64,000 nt of DNA from Chitinophaga nivalis (GTDB lineage Bacteria; Bacteroidota; Bacteroidia; Chitinophagales; Chitinophagaceae): positions 2,834,301-2,898,300 of the forward strand of contig NZ_JAPDNR010000001.1 in the NCBI RefSeq assembly GCF_025989125.1. Direction: 5' to 3'. The notes below the pieces were generated by a model that had not been told where the DNA came from, did not search any database, and saw only the letters and a program-made list of their open reading frames with translations. Below are positions 18,613-29,100 of the stretch, piece after piece. Numbering within the stretch: the stretch's first letter is position 1; each line of letters begins with the position of its first letter. Both the position numbers and the translations under genes were made by a program.

Positions 18613-21177
18613 TTACCGGCTGTATTTGAGCAGGACCTTATACAGGTCTTCCGCTGCATAGGGTTTAGGCAGCATATCCTTTACCTGTAGTGCCGCAAGG
18701 CGTTCGCTCACCTCGGGCATAATGTCGGCGGTAAGTACAATGATAAAAGCATGCGGCTGCATGATTTTGATGTGGGGGATGGTTTCATAGCCATTCATTT
18801 CCGGCATATGCAGGTCCAGGATGATCCCATCAAAAGATTGCTCCAGCATTTTTTGCAAGGCCTGTTTGCCGTTGGTAGCGATGGTGAGGGTAGCACCGGA
18901 TTTCTTGAGCTGTAGCTGCAGTACTTTGATGTTGATGGCATTATCTTCCACAATCAGTAACTGCATGCCTTCCAGGAAATCGGGCTCCAGGTCGTTGGTA
19001 GGATCATATAATACATGTTGCTGCTCCGGCATGGAGAAGCCGATGGTGAAACGGAAAGTAGCGCCGGCGCCTTTCTGACTCTCGAGGAAAATATGTCCCT
19101 TGTGCAGCTCCACCAGTTTGCGGGTGATGGCGAGTCCCAGCCCGGTGCCGCCATGGTGACGGGTAGTAGCCGCATCTTCCTGTACAAAGGTGTCGAATAT
19201 CTTTTCGTGCATATGCGGTGCGATGCCAATACCGGTATCCTTGATGAGGAAACAGATCCGGCATTTGCCGCCCAGATAACCCTCCAGGTGCGCTTCCAGA
19301 CTAACGGAGCCTTCATACGTGAATTTAATGGCGTTGTTCACCAGGTTACTCACCATTTGAGCCAGCCGTACCGGATCGCCCAGCAGTTGTTCCGGCAGTT
19401 CGCGGTCGATAGCCGTATACAGTTTGATATTTTTCGCCTTAGCCAGTGGCTGGTAGTTGCGGGCAATATCATCCAGCAGGGCATGCGGATTAAAAGGAAT
19501 GTTTTCCAGTTCCACTTTGCCGGTTTCGATCTTGCTGAAATCCAGTATATCGTTGATAAGGCCCAGCAGGTGATGGGCGGAGAACTGCAGGCTGTGAATG
19601 GCTTCCGCATGTTCCGGCTGCCGGCTTTCTGCCAGTAAGCCGGAGATGCCTACGATGGCATTGAGCGGCGTACGTATTTCGTGGCTCATCACAGATAAAA
19701 ATTCACTGCGTGCCCGCGCGGCTTTTTCGGCGGAGTCTTTGGCATCGAGTAGTTCCAGCTCCGTGAGTTTTTTGAAACTGATGTCCATGATGATGCCCCG
19801 GAAATGCGTCAGCTTGCCCAGGCTGTTGTACACCGGTTGCCCTAAGGTGCGCACCCAGGATCTTTTGCCTTTGGCAGAAATTTGCCGGAGTTCCAGGTCA
19901 TACTCCATCTCTTCTTCCAGTAGCTTTTTGCGGGCCAAAATAAAACGGGGCCGGTCATCCGGATGATAGAAGCTGGCGGAGGAATCGAAGGTGATAGGAA
20001 AGTGGCGGGGCACTTCCCGTAAAGCATACACTTCGTCTGTCCAGTATAGTTCGCCGGTATTGATATTAAATTCCCAGCCGCCCATTTTACCCATCTGCTG
20101 ACTGATGTTGAGCAGGTTATTGGCGCGCAGGTATTCGGATTGTGTTTGCAGGAGTTTATTGTCTTTGCGTTTTCTTTCCGTAATGTTCCGGATGAGGAGC
20201 AGCAGGCGTTTGGGGGAGGAAGGCTTCCCTTTGATCAGGCTCATTTTCAGGCCATACCATTGCGCGATGTTCTGCCGGATGTCGGGGTATTCATATTCCT
20301 GCGGGGCGCCGGACAACAATACCGCATCGGCCAGGCGGTTGAAGGCCTGTGCATGTTCTCCCATGACGGCGGAAATAGGTTGACCGATTACCTGTTCTTT
20401 GGGCCGGAACAGGAGGCTTTCCTGGTTACACCATACTTTGGTGAAACATTTATTTTCATCCATCTCAAACACAATATCATCGAGGGTACTGATCAGGGCA
20501 TCCAGTTCCTGGGTGAGCTGCGTATTTAACCGTTCCATCTTCCGTTGTTCCTGCTCTTTCTGGCGGGTATGCAGGAAGATGCCCCAGGTTTGTAACAGCG
20601 GTTGTAAGCCAGCGATCATCTCCGGCGGATAACCACCGGGTCTGTTGGCGATGCCAATCATACCGGTGAGTTGCTGCTGATAGGTAATGGGTAACCCCAG
20701 CAATGTTTGTATCGGCGGATGATCAGGTGGTAGTCCGCCATGGCGGGTATCGGTCACGGGTTCATTATTGATCTGGGCTTCGCCACTGAGGATGACTTGT
20801 CCGAACAGGGGATGCAATTCCGTTAGTTGCAGCACCGGTGTTTGCAGTAGCGTGTAAGGTGGAGTGGTTGCCTGCCCGGTAGCCGGCGTAATGGCCAGGG
20901 TACGGAGATAGGGCAGGAGATGATGCTCCCGGACTACTTCACCGAAGATACCAATACTACTATTGGTAAGTGCCAGTATATCTGCCAGGCAATGTTCAAA
21001 AGCGGCCTGTATATGTTGACAGGCATCAAAGTCCTGGTGCATCCGGCAAAGGATGGCCAGTATTTTTTGCTGGAAGTCGACCTGCCCGGATAACAGGCGC
21101 CATTCCTCAGACGTGCCGGGCTTTTCGGGCGTCGTTGTTTCATCAGCGGGAATAATGCCAGGGGGTGTAACCAGCAT
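18613..21177 (-). CDS. Hybrid sensor histidine kinase/response regulator (GAF-PAS-PAS-HisKA-HATPase-REC)
   Basis: An 854-residue signalling protein. From the N-terminus: a GAF-like domain (about 50-210), PAS (about 225-335), PAS/PAC with WEFNINTGELYWTDE (about 365-480), HisKA with phospho-acceptor His near 499 in SVMSHEIRTPLNAIVG, HATPase_c with NAIKF, DTGIGI and GGTGLGLAIT (about 600-715), and a receiver with phospho-Asp near 788 in IILDLHMPEM. There is no obvious membrane segment, so it is probably soluble. I chose ATG 21177 because the longer GTG start at 21228 lies inside the terminator hairpin of the upstream gene. No DNA-binding partner lies alongside. Confidence 0.9.
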   Translation of the reverse strand: MLVTPPGIIPADETTTPEKPGTSEEWRLLSGQVDFQQKILAILCRMHQDFDACQHIQAAFEHCLADILALTNSSIGIFGEVVREHHLLPYLRTLAITPATGQATTPPYTLLQTPVLQLTELHPLFGQVILSGEAQINNEPVTDTRHGGLPPDHPPIQTLLGLPITYQQQLTGMIGIANRPGGYPPEMIAGLQPLLQTWGIFLHTRQKEQEQRKMERLNTQLTQELDALISTLDDIVFEMDENKCFTKVWCNQESLLFRPKEQVIGQPISAVMGEHAQAFNRLADAVLLSGAPQEYEYPDIRQNIAQWYGLKMSLIKGKPSSPKRLLLLIRNITERKRKDNKLLQTQSEYLRANNLLNISQQMGKMGGWEFNINTGELYWTDEVYALREVPRHFPITFDSSASFYHPDDRPRFILARKKLLEEEMEYDLELRQISAKGKRSWVRTLGQPVYNSLGKLTHFRGIIMDISFKKLTELELLDAKDSAEKAARARSEFLSVMSHEIRTPLNAIVGISGLLAESRQPEHAEAIHSLQFSAHHLLGLINDILDFSKIETGKVELENIPFNPHALLDDIARNYQPLAKAKNIKLYTAIDRELPEQLLGDPVRLAQMVSNLVNNAIKFTYEGSVSLEAHLEGYLGGKCRICFLIKDTGIGIAPHMHEKIFDTFVQEDAATTRHHGGTGLGLAITRKLVELHKGHIFLESQKGAGATFRFTIGFSMPEQQHVLYDPTNDLEPDFLEGMQLLIVEDNAINIKVLQLQLKKSGATLTIATNGKQALQKMLEQSFDGIILDLHMPEMNGYETIPHIKIMQPHAFIIVLTADIMPEVSERLAALQVKDMLPKPYAAEDLYKVLLKYSR

Positions 21178-21209
21178 GGGAATGAAAATTAAGGAGTAAA
21201 AATTACGAA

Positions 21210-21259
21210 ATAATGAACAGATATCCACGAAGTGGTATGGCTTTTTATCTGTTCATTAT
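21210..21259 (-). terminator. Terminator hairpin after the LTA-synthase-like gene
   Basis: A 13-bp perfect inverted repeat (21210-21222/21247-21259) with a small nested GC hairpin (CCAC/GTGG) in the loop, between the stop of the LTA-synthase-like gene and the kinase start. Confidence 0.65.
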
Positions 21260-21274
21260 CTTGTCTTTTACGAT

Positions 21275-23230
21275 TTAGCTCCGTTGTTTCATACCGCCTG
21301 TTTTAAAGAGGGTGTAGGCCGACTGATAATTAGCAATGGCGTGTTTTAGCAGGGTACTGTCCAGCTGCGCCGGACGTTGTTCATCCTTATGGGAATCCCA
21401 GTTGTAACAGGCTACTTTCTGCTGCGGACTTAGCACCAGCAGCTTGCCTGGTTCCAGGTAACCCAGCTTTTGGTACGTGCTGACCATGGCGCGGGGCTGG
21501 TAGCTGTTGTCCAGGATGTTTTTACCATACAGGTTGCTGTTATACGACCAGTGCAGCATGCCTAATAAGGTAGGATAGATATCTATCTGGGAACACATCG
21601 TGTTGATCTCCTGTGGCGCATATCCCGGCACATTATAAAAGATACAGGGGATATGGTATTTGCTGATTTCGATATCATTTTTACCGGCGCTGCTGGCACA
21701 ATGATCTGCTACAAAAACAATCACGGTATTGCTAAACCAGGGCTTCTGCCGGATCTTCTGTAAAAACTGTCCGATGGCGTAATCGGTATATTTCACGGCG
21801 CCTTCGCGGCAGGTACCGGAAGGGATATTGATTTTTCCTGCCGGATAGGTGAAAGGCCGGTGGTTGGAAGTGGTCATGATGAAATCGTAGAACGGTTTGC
21901 CGGCAGCATATTTTTCATCTGCGCTGCGGATTGCCGCATCGTAGATATCTTCATCACATACGCCCCAGGCATTTTCGAAATGTACCGCTTCATCGGGGAT
22001 GTTGGTCCGGCGGGTGGTGATGGGATCATCTACCAGCTTATGCCGCAGACGGTCCGTAATATCATAGCCGTTGTTGCCGAAGAACCGGTTCATGTTATCG
22101 AAGTAACCATCACCTCCATAAAAGAAAGTGCTTTCATAGCCGGCGGCTTCAAAGATGCCGCCTACAGATGTCAGGTTATCATTTTGTTTACGGCGTACGA
22201 TACTTTGCCCGGGTGTGGGTGGCACCGCCAGGGAGAGGGCTTCCATGCCCCTGACTGTGCGGGTACCGGTAGCATACATATTGGTAAACAGGATCCCGTT
22301 TTTGGCGATGCTATCCAGTACCGGTGTGATGTATTGCTGGTTGCCGAAACGGGTCATGAAATCGGCGCTGAAGCTTTCGATCGTGACCATGATCACATTG
22401 GGTGTCGACACGGGATGGGTATCAGCGATATGGCGATAGACGCTGTTGCCGTTTTCCAGGTAGTGTGCATCGGGACCGGATAATAAGTTCCGGATATCTG
22501 CAAACACGGCGCCTTCGGTGGCCAGCAGGTAGTATTTGTCGTAGGCCAGTTCATTATTCAGGTAAGCCGATACGAAGGAGTAAATACCTGCTTTGGCCAG
22601 CTCCTGGCCGTAGCGGTTTTTGCTTTTATCTGCCCATGCATTATTCACCCACAGTACATGCCCGATGGTGAGGGCCAGCAAGCCGGCAAAGATGCCCAGC
22701 CGGTGCAGGAAGCCGGTACGGGCGTGGAAGCTGTGGCGGAACACCCCGCGGCGATGTAATAGCCAGGTGAGGAAAGCGGTGAGCAGCAGTACGCCGCCGA
22801 TCAGTAGTGGCAGCGGGTAGGACTGATGAATATTGCTGATGACCTCATAGGTATAGATGAGATAATCTACCGCAATAAAATCAAATCTGCCGGCATATTC
22901 TCCCCAGAACGTGAATTCAGCAAAGAAGGAAAAGATAAGGACCATCGTGGCCAGGAAAAACCCGGTATAGGTAAATACCCGGTTGAATACCGTGTTGTTG
23001 AGCCGTTGGGGCAGCAGCAACAGGTATAGGCCGTAGGCGATGGTTAAAAATAAAGCGACCCCGGTATCATAAATGAATCCCTTGCCGTAGAGGGTGAGTA
23101 TGGCGGGGAAGGTTAATCCTGCCTGTGGAAAGGCCCATATCAAAAGAGCGGTTCTAACGAAAAACGACAGTATAAGGAATAGCGTGATGAAGCCGACCAG
23201 TACGGCGTATCGGTTTTTGACAAATCTCAT
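21275..23230 (-). CDS. LTA synthase family sulfatase/phosphoglycerol transferase-like membrane protein
   Basis: A 651-residue protein with about five N-terminal membrane helices and an extracytoplasmic alkaline-phosphatase-fold domain. Metal and catalytic blocks are visible: VTIESFSADF, FTNMYATGTRTVRGMEAL (candidate nucleophile Thr) and FVADHCASSAGKNDIEISKYHIP. In this family the enzyme transfers phosphoglycerol or a related head group, or cleaves sulfate or phosphate esters. A Gram-negative Bacteroidota would not make classical lipoteichoic acid, so an envelope glycan or lipid is the likelier acceptor (inference). Start set at ATG 23230; the longer frame would need a TTG. Confidence 0.82.
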   Translation of the reverse strand: MRFVKNRYAVLVGFITLFLILSFFVRTALLIWAFPQAGLTFPAILTLYGKGFIYDTGVALFLTIAYGLYLLLLPQRLNNTVFNRVFTYTGFFLATMVLIFSFFAEFTFWGEYAGRFDFIAVDYLIYTYEVISNIHQSYPLPLLIGGVLLLTAFLTWLLHRRGVFRHSFHARTGFLHRLGIFAGLLALTIGHVLWVNNAWADKSKNRYGQELAKAGIYSFVSAYLNNELAYDKYYLLATEGAVFADIRNLLSGPDAHYLENGNSVYRHIADTHPVSTPNVIMVTIESFSADFMTRFGNQQYITPVLDSIAKNGILFTNMYATGTRTVRGMEALSLAVPPTPGQSIVRRKQNDNLTSVGGIFEAAGYESTFFYGGDGYFDNMNRFFGNNGYDITDRLRHKLVDDPITTRRTNIPDEAVHFENAWGVCDEDIYDAAIRSADEKYAAGKPFYDFIMTTSNHRPFTYPAGKINIPSGTCREGAVKYTDYAIGQFLQKIRQKPWFSNTVIVFVADHCASSAGKNDIEISKYHIPCIFYNVPGYAPQEINTMCSQIDIYPTLLGMLHWSYNSNLYGKNILDNSYQPRAMVSTYQKLGYLEPGKLLVLSPQQKVACYNWDSHKDEQRPAQLDSTLLKHAIANYQSAYTLFKTGGMKQRS

Positions 23231-23363
23231 GCGCACAAAAAAATTAGGGGGCAAAATTACGACGTTCTGGTGGCGGGGTAGTAAAAAAGATGAACGGATG
23301 GCGTGGCGAAAAGTGGACTTTTGCTGGTGTGTAGTGTGGTGTTGTAAGGCCGTGTGGTATTGG

Positions 23364-23434
23364 CTTCCGTCATCCTGTTGATGACGGAAGTCGGGTGTGA
23401 ATCGGTATGAAACCCGGAAGTCTTTTCGGGTTTC
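23364..23434. terminator. Two adjacent hairpins downstream of the 176-aa gene
   Basis: Arms 23364-23374/23380-23390 (11 bp) and 23409-23416/23427-23434 (8 bp) lie immediately after the stop of the minus-strand gene at 23436. They are likely the terminator region. Confidence 0.55.
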
Positions 23435-23435
23435 C

Positions 23436-23966
23436 TTATGGATTGGGAAACAGGGTTACCGCTTTTGCATAGATAGAGAGAAACGGTTTTACTTCCGTGA
23501 TGTTGTTGGGTCGGTAACTGGCTTTGCCGGTGACCCATTCTCTTTTATAGGCGATGCAAAGGTCGGTGGGTGTACGTACATCCATCTCCGTGATGTGGCT
23601 GGTGCGGCCGCCTACATAGAGGCCCCGGCGCCGGGTGTTGCCGATGGTGAAATTGACGCTGTCTGCCCAGGTGTGGAAGGCGACAAAAATCCGGGTACGG
23701 CGGGTACCATTTTCTTTCTGGACGACGGTGCCGGCAATCAGATCGTCGTAGAGAGCGGGCCATCGGGCGCCATCTGCCTGGATACCGGCGTAGTTGTTAT
23801 TTACGCCTTTTTTTCCATTACCGGATTCGAGCCGGAAGAAGCAGTAAGCAGCACGTTTAACGGCAACGGAGGCATCGCTGGCCTGGAGGAATGCAATGAC
23901 AGACTCCATAGGCACGCTGGTCTTCTCATATGGAAGCACCGGCTTTTCGGGATATGCATTATTCAT
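23436..23966 (-). CDS. Hypothetical protein (176 aa)
   Basis: Not confidently recognised. No signal peptide or membrane helix is seen. The stretch FRLESGNGKKGVNNNYAGIQ, followed by ARWPAL, faintly recalls muramidase-type active sites (Glu followed by Asn-rich turn), and RGLYVGGRTSHI is glycine-rich. It stands alone between the LTA-synthase-like and FecR genes and is followed by hairpins, which supports it being a real gene. Confidence 0.6.
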   Translation of the reverse strand: MNNAYPEKPVLPYEKTSVPMESVIAFLQASDASVAVKRAAYCFFRLESGNGKKGVNNNYAGIQADGARWPALYDDLIAGTVVQKENGTRRTRIFVAFHTWADSVNFTIGNTRRRGLYVGGRTSHITEMDVRTPTDLCIAYKREWVTGKASYRPNNITEVKPFLSIYAKAVTLFPNP

Positions 23967-24064
23967 TTACTAACTTTTTGGGATCTACTTAAAGTTAATA
24001 AAAAGAAGCTTGCGGGAAGTACGTGTTTTTGTGGATTTTCCGGGGTACGTAAACAGGAGTTTTT

Positions 24065-25234
24065 CTACTGACGACGGGCAATGTGCAGGGTATTGCCTTG
24101 GTAATAATATTGAATGGCGTTCGTGTTTTTGAGGGATGTCATGAAGATCTGCAGGTCTTTGTTTTTATCCATGGCGCCTGTGAAATACTCCGTGGCGAGC
24201 GTAGGATCGTCGAATACGACTTGTACATCGAACCAGCGGGGAATCATTTCTATGATATCCTGTAACGGGGCGCGGTGGAAGTTATAGATGCCATTCATCC
24301 AGGAGAGGATCACTGTTTTATTGAATTTTCTGACAGCGAATCCGGTGTTGCTGGCGGCGGAAGCTTTTTTCACGACGGCTTCTGTACCCGGCTGGATGAC
24401 GATATTGTTGTTACCATGGTAGATGGCGACGGCGCCGCTGGTCAGGGAGGTGATGAGCTGACCGGGGCGGTAGGTATTTACATTAAAGGAAGTACCTAAC
24501 ACTTTGATGGTGCCGTTGGGGGTATTGACAATAAACGGGTGATTGGGGTCGCTGACTACATTGAAGAAGGCTTCGCCGTGTACAAATACTGTCCGCTCTT
24601 TGCCATGGAAGGCCAGCGGGAATTTCAGGATGGTGGCGGCATTGAGGCGTACCGTACTGCCGTCGGATAAGGTAATGGTATAGTCGCGCTGGGCGGGGAT
24701 TTTCAATTCGCTGATGATACTGTCGGCCATACCGGTGGGGGTGAGCTGACGGAGATTCATTTCTTTATTGTTGGCATTCAGGATGGTGTGGGCGCTGGTG
24801 ATGGTTTGCATCACACTGTCTTTAAGGTTAATAACGGCTCCATCTCCCAACTTAAACTGAATAACATTTTGTTTACGAATGACATTAGCATACTGGGAGG
24901 AGAGGATGTGTTTCCGGACCTGATATACCCATATGCCGGCGATGGCCACGGCGGCGAAGATACTGGCGGCAGCCAGGTAGCGGGTGTACTTACCGCGGGA
25001 GTGTTGTTTTCGTTTATACGTGAGTTCCAGCCAGGTCGCTTCGGGGTCCTGGGCAGCGGCGGAAGGGGAAAGTTGTCCTTCCGTGGCGCTGGCTTCATAT
25101 ACGGCGTGCATGTCGATGGCGTCGTCATTTTGCCGCAGATATGTTTGTAACTCCGCAGCTTCTTCCCGGCTAAGCTGATTCAGGTGCTTTTTTATCAGCA
25201 ACTGGTCAATATTGGCTTTTTCAAGATCATACAT
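24065..25234 (-). CDS. FecR family anti-sigma factor
   Basis: A 389-residue inner-membrane regulator. A short cytosolic N-terminus ends in a helix near residues 82-102 (YLAAASIFAAVAIAGIW). The periplasmic FecR domain follows (TLSDGSTVRLNAATILKFPLAF, FFNVVSDPNHPFIVNTPNGTIKVLGTSFNV), then a C-terminal DUF4974-like domain (DIIEMIPRWFDVQVVFDD). It is paired with the ECF sigma gene 39 bases upstream and lies near a SusC with an N-terminal STN domain. That is the standard cell-surface signalling trio, in which STN contacts FecR and releases the sigma factor. Confidence 0.92.
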   Translation of the reverse strand: MYDLEKANIDQLLIKKHLNQLSREEAAELQTYLRQNDDAIDMHAVYEASATEGQLSPSAAAQDPEATWLELTYKRKQHSRGKYTRYLAAASIFAAVAIAGIWVYQVRKHILSSQYANVIRKQNVIQFKLGDGAVINLKDSVMQTITSAHTILNANNKEMNLRQLTPTGMADSIISELKIPAQRDYTITLSDGSTVRLNAATILKFPLAFHGKERTVFVHGEAFFNVVSDPNHPFIVNTPNGTIKVLGTSFNVNTYRPGQLITSLTSGAVAIYHGNNNIVIQPGTEAVVKKASAASNTGFAVRKFNKTVILSWMNGIYNFHRAPLQDIIEMIPRWFDVQVVFDDPTLATEYFTGAMDKNKDLQIFMTSLKNTNAIQYYYQGNTLHIARRQ

Positions 25235-25273
25235 AATCCTGGCAATTTATAAGCTATATGATTTGGAAATTCT

Positions 25274-25855
25274 CTAAAGTGATGACAGTGAATCATGGTT
25301 AATTATGGTGCGTAGTTTTTTAATAGCCCTGGCGAGGTGTGTGCGGAAGGTGTTGATGGTAACACCGGTGGCGATAGCGGCTTCCTGGTGGCTTTTCTGG
25401 TCATAGTATACCAGACTGATAGCGGTTCTTTGGGGTAGCGACAGTCCGGCAATTTTTTGTTTCAGGTTGGAAAAGTTTTTCAGGAAGGATTCGTTTTGTT
25501 GTTTCTGTAATATATAATGGTCTGCGGCGTTCGGGTCCTGGTCGGAAATGATCAGGGAGATATAGCCATCTTCTTTCTTTTTCTGTGATTTTTTGGAATT
25601 GAGGTAAAGGAGGCACCTGCGGTGTACGATGACGAAGAGGAATGATTCCAGTTTGGTATGTACCTGGAGGAATTGTTTTTTCTCCCAGAACTGTATAAAG
25701 CATTCCTGTACAATGTCTTTTGCGACCGATTCATCTGTTACCATGCTATAGGCCTTGAAGAACAGTAGCCGGTAGTATTTCATATAGAGTTGCTGAAATG
25801 CATCGGGGCATTCATCTATCAGTCTTTGCAGCAGGGGATCGGTTTCACAAGACAT
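25274..25855 (-). CDS. ECF RNA polymerase sigma factor (FecI-like)
   Basis: A 193-residue sigma factor with region 2 (YRLLFFKAYSMVTDESVAKDIVQECFIQFWEK) and region 4 (LPQRTAISLVYYDQKSHQEAAIATGVTINTFRTHLARAIKKL). It is co-directional with and just upstream of the FecR gene, and divergent from susC. Its likely targets include the susC operon promoter in the shared 322-base spacer. Confidence 0.92.
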   Translation of the reverse strand: MSCETDPLLQRLIDECPDAFQQLYMKYYRLLFFKAYSMVTDESVAKDIVQECFIQFWEKKQFLQVHTKLESFLFVIVHRRCLLYLNSKKSQKKKEDGYISLIISDQDPNAADHYILQKQQNESFLKNFSNLKQKIAGLSLPQRTAISLVYYDQKSHQEAAIATGVTINTFRTHLARAIKKLRTIINHDSLSSL

Positions 25856-26177
25856 AATCGGCTTGGTTGAAGATTTAAGGTTAAAAACGTTAGGGTACTG
25901 TCAGGTACTAACGTCAGTAAACGAAGTTTGGTTTTTTTGCCCGCAATTTTTTTGAAATGAACCCTGTTAATTGCGGATTAACAAAAGTTCCTGAGGGGCA
26001 ATTTAGTAGGTTGTTTAACGATATCTCTTTCCGATTCCGGATTTTATGTTGCATAACAAGCTATTAACAAAAAGCTTAATTAAGCGTTGTCATCTCTTTT
26101 GTCGTAATCGCACTCATATACACATTAACTAACAACTGAAACTCGGACAAAAGCATTCAATAACCTCCCATTATAAT
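25856..26177. promoter_or_regulatory. Divergent sigma/susC control region with an interrupted inverted repeat
   Basis: The 322-base spacer between divergent ecf and susC genes must contain both promoters. It holds an interrupted inverted repeat at 25887-25914 (ACGTTA and GTAC on the left, GTAC and TAACGT on the right, with a GG bulge), 32-59 bases upstream of the sigma start. This could be an operator or a leader hairpin. No gene is seen in the spacer. Confidence 0.5.
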
Positions 26178-29100
26178 ATGCTAAGTATGAAACAATCTCT
26201 ATTATTAATCATTTTTACGATCACCCAGCTGATGGCTTTCGGCCAGGCAAAGGATAATAAAAATAATGATAGGGTCACTATTTCGGGTTCCTATACTTTA
26301 CGCAGGGTATTTGAGATCATCCGTGAACAGACAGGCAGACAGGTTACCTACGCGAACAGTTATATCGATGACCAGGAAGTAGTTACGGTAAAACTCAAGA
26401 ACAGCACCATCGACGAAGTACTCCAGACGGTGCTGAAAGGAAAAAAGCTGCAATGGGTGTATAATCACAATTATATCACCATCCGGCCTAAAATGGAAAA
26501 CGCAGGTATCATGAACTTCAATGACATGGCACCTCCCATCGACATCAGTGGTAAAGTGACCACTGACAAAGGCGAGCCATTACCAGGAGCCACGGTCCTG
26601 GTATTTGGCACGGAGAAAGGCGCTACCACCAACAACAGCGGTAAGTTCGAACTCGCCAATGTTGCCAATTCCGCCACACTGATTGTTAGTTATACGGGGT
26701 TTGACATGCAGTCAGTAAAATTGAATGGCCGGTCACATGTGGATATAAAGCTTAACAAATCTATCCTGGAAATGGCCACGGTGTCCGTGTATTCTTCGGG
26801 ATACCAGAATATATCGAAGGAACGGGCGACGGGGTCGTATGATTATGTGAGTGAGGAGCAGTTGGATAAAGTCGTCGCAACAGACATTCTTAGCAAGTTA
26901 AACGGGATTGCCAGTGGGGTGGTCTTTAATAGTAAGCTGGGCGGGGGAGAGAAGGAGATTGCGATTCGGGGGCGGAGTACCATCTTCGGTAGTGCTACGC
27001 CATTGATTGTGGTAGACAATTTTCCCTATGATGGAATGATTGAGAATATCAATCCGAATGATATCGCGAGTATCACAGTGTTGAAGGATGCTGCAGCGGC
27101 GTCTATTTGGGGGGTGCGGGCGGGGAATGGGGTGATCGTGATTACGACAAAAAAAGGACGGTTTAATCAGCCCATGCAAATGGAATTGGTGACGAATTTT
27201 ACGTTGACAGAGAAGCCGGATTTGTATTATAATCCGAGATTTGTGTCTGCGAGTGATTTTATTGATTTAGAAAGGAGTTTATTTAATAAAGGTGTATATG
27301 ATGCTAAGTTTACAGATCCAAGTTTTCCGGTTATATCCCCTGTTATTAACATGCTTGAAAAAATAAAGAATGGTAGTCTCTCTAAAAGTATTGGTGAACA
27401 ACGGATAAACGAATTAAGAAATGTAGATTCAAGGAAAGAGTTGCGGGATCAATTTTACCGGAATGGGTTAAGTCAACAATATGCTCTCAATTTGCGTCAG
27501 GGAAATAATGTGATGAGTAACTTTTTGTCAGTGGGATATGATAGGGTAGCTAGCAGTCAGAAAGGGCAGGGAAATAACCGGTTCACACTTAATTATCTGA
27601 CTACTTTTAGTCCGATTAGAAAGCTAGAGTTTACTTTTGGAGTTAACTATATACAATCGGAAAGCTCTACAGATAATACCGTGTCAAGATTGGCTAGGAG
27701 CTTATATCCTTATAATCGTTTTACTGACTCAAATGGAAATGAGCTACCGATTGATTTAGATTATCAACCTGATTTTACAGCTTCTGCTCCATCCAAAGGG
27801 TTTCTCAACTGGCAATTTTATCCAATGGATGAATTAAAGCAGAAATTGAATGTTAATACAATAAAGAATTTTGATACTCGTATCACGGCAGGTATTAAAT
27901 ACTCTTTTTTTAAGAGATTTAGTATTGATATTAAGGGACAATATGAAAGAGGAGTAAATAATAATCAGAGTTTACATAAGCAGGGTAGTTATTATACAAG
28001 AAATTTTATTAATCAATATGCAACTCTAATAAATGATAAAGTAACTAAGTTTAATATCCCATTGGGAGATATCATGGATTACAAGAATAGTGAATTGTTA
28101 TCTAAAGGTATCCGTGCACAATTGAACTTCAATTACAATGAAAAAAAGCATACCATAATTGCTTTATTGGGAACTGAAGCTAGAGAATCAAAAAATGATA
28201 GTCGTACAGGGGTATATTATGGCTACAATGAAAATAATGCCACCTCAGCTATTATTAACCCTTGGCAAATATATCCACGTTATCCAAGAGGTGATGCGGG
28301 GACCATTCCATATAATCCTACTATAAATGGAAATATTGATCGGGTACGTTCTTTTTTTGCTAATGCAGCCTATACTTTCAATGCGAAGTATATTTTAACT
28401 GTTAGTGGACGTATTGACCAATCGAATTTGTTTGGAGTTAATTCTAATCAAAAATCAGTGCCTTTATGGTCAACCGGTGTGAAATGGAATATTAGCCAAG
28501 AGTCATTTTGTCAAATTGCTTGGTTGCCATTGTTGCAGCTTAGATCAACATATGGTTATAATGGTAATTTAAATAGGGCAGTTTCTGCATATACAACAGC
28601 AGAGTTTTCTGTTGATACAGATCCTTTGGGTTCGTATGTATATGGCACTATTAATTCTGCGGCTAATCCGGATTTGAGATGGGAAAAAATAGGGATTTTG
28701 AATTTAGGAATTGATTTTTCGTTGAAAAATAATGTTATAACCGGATCAATTGAATATTTTACAAAATCTGGTAAAGATATTATAGGTGATACCCCTCTAC
28801 CTCCTTCAACTGGTTTTATTACGGCTAAGGGGAATTTTTCTAATATGAAAGGAAAAGGGATTGATTTAACTATTAATAGTAATGTCGGTCGTAAAAATTT
28901 TTTTTGTAGAACTACTTTAATGATAAGTCATGCTACAGACATCGTAACTAAGTATTCTGGGTCACATGATCAGCCTTACCTAAATGGAACATATATTCCT
29001 GTTGTAGAAGGAAGACCAGTGAATAGTATTTATAGTTTTAAATGGGGAGGGTTAAACCCGAAAAATGGTAATCCACAGGGCTATCTTGGCGACACGCTGA

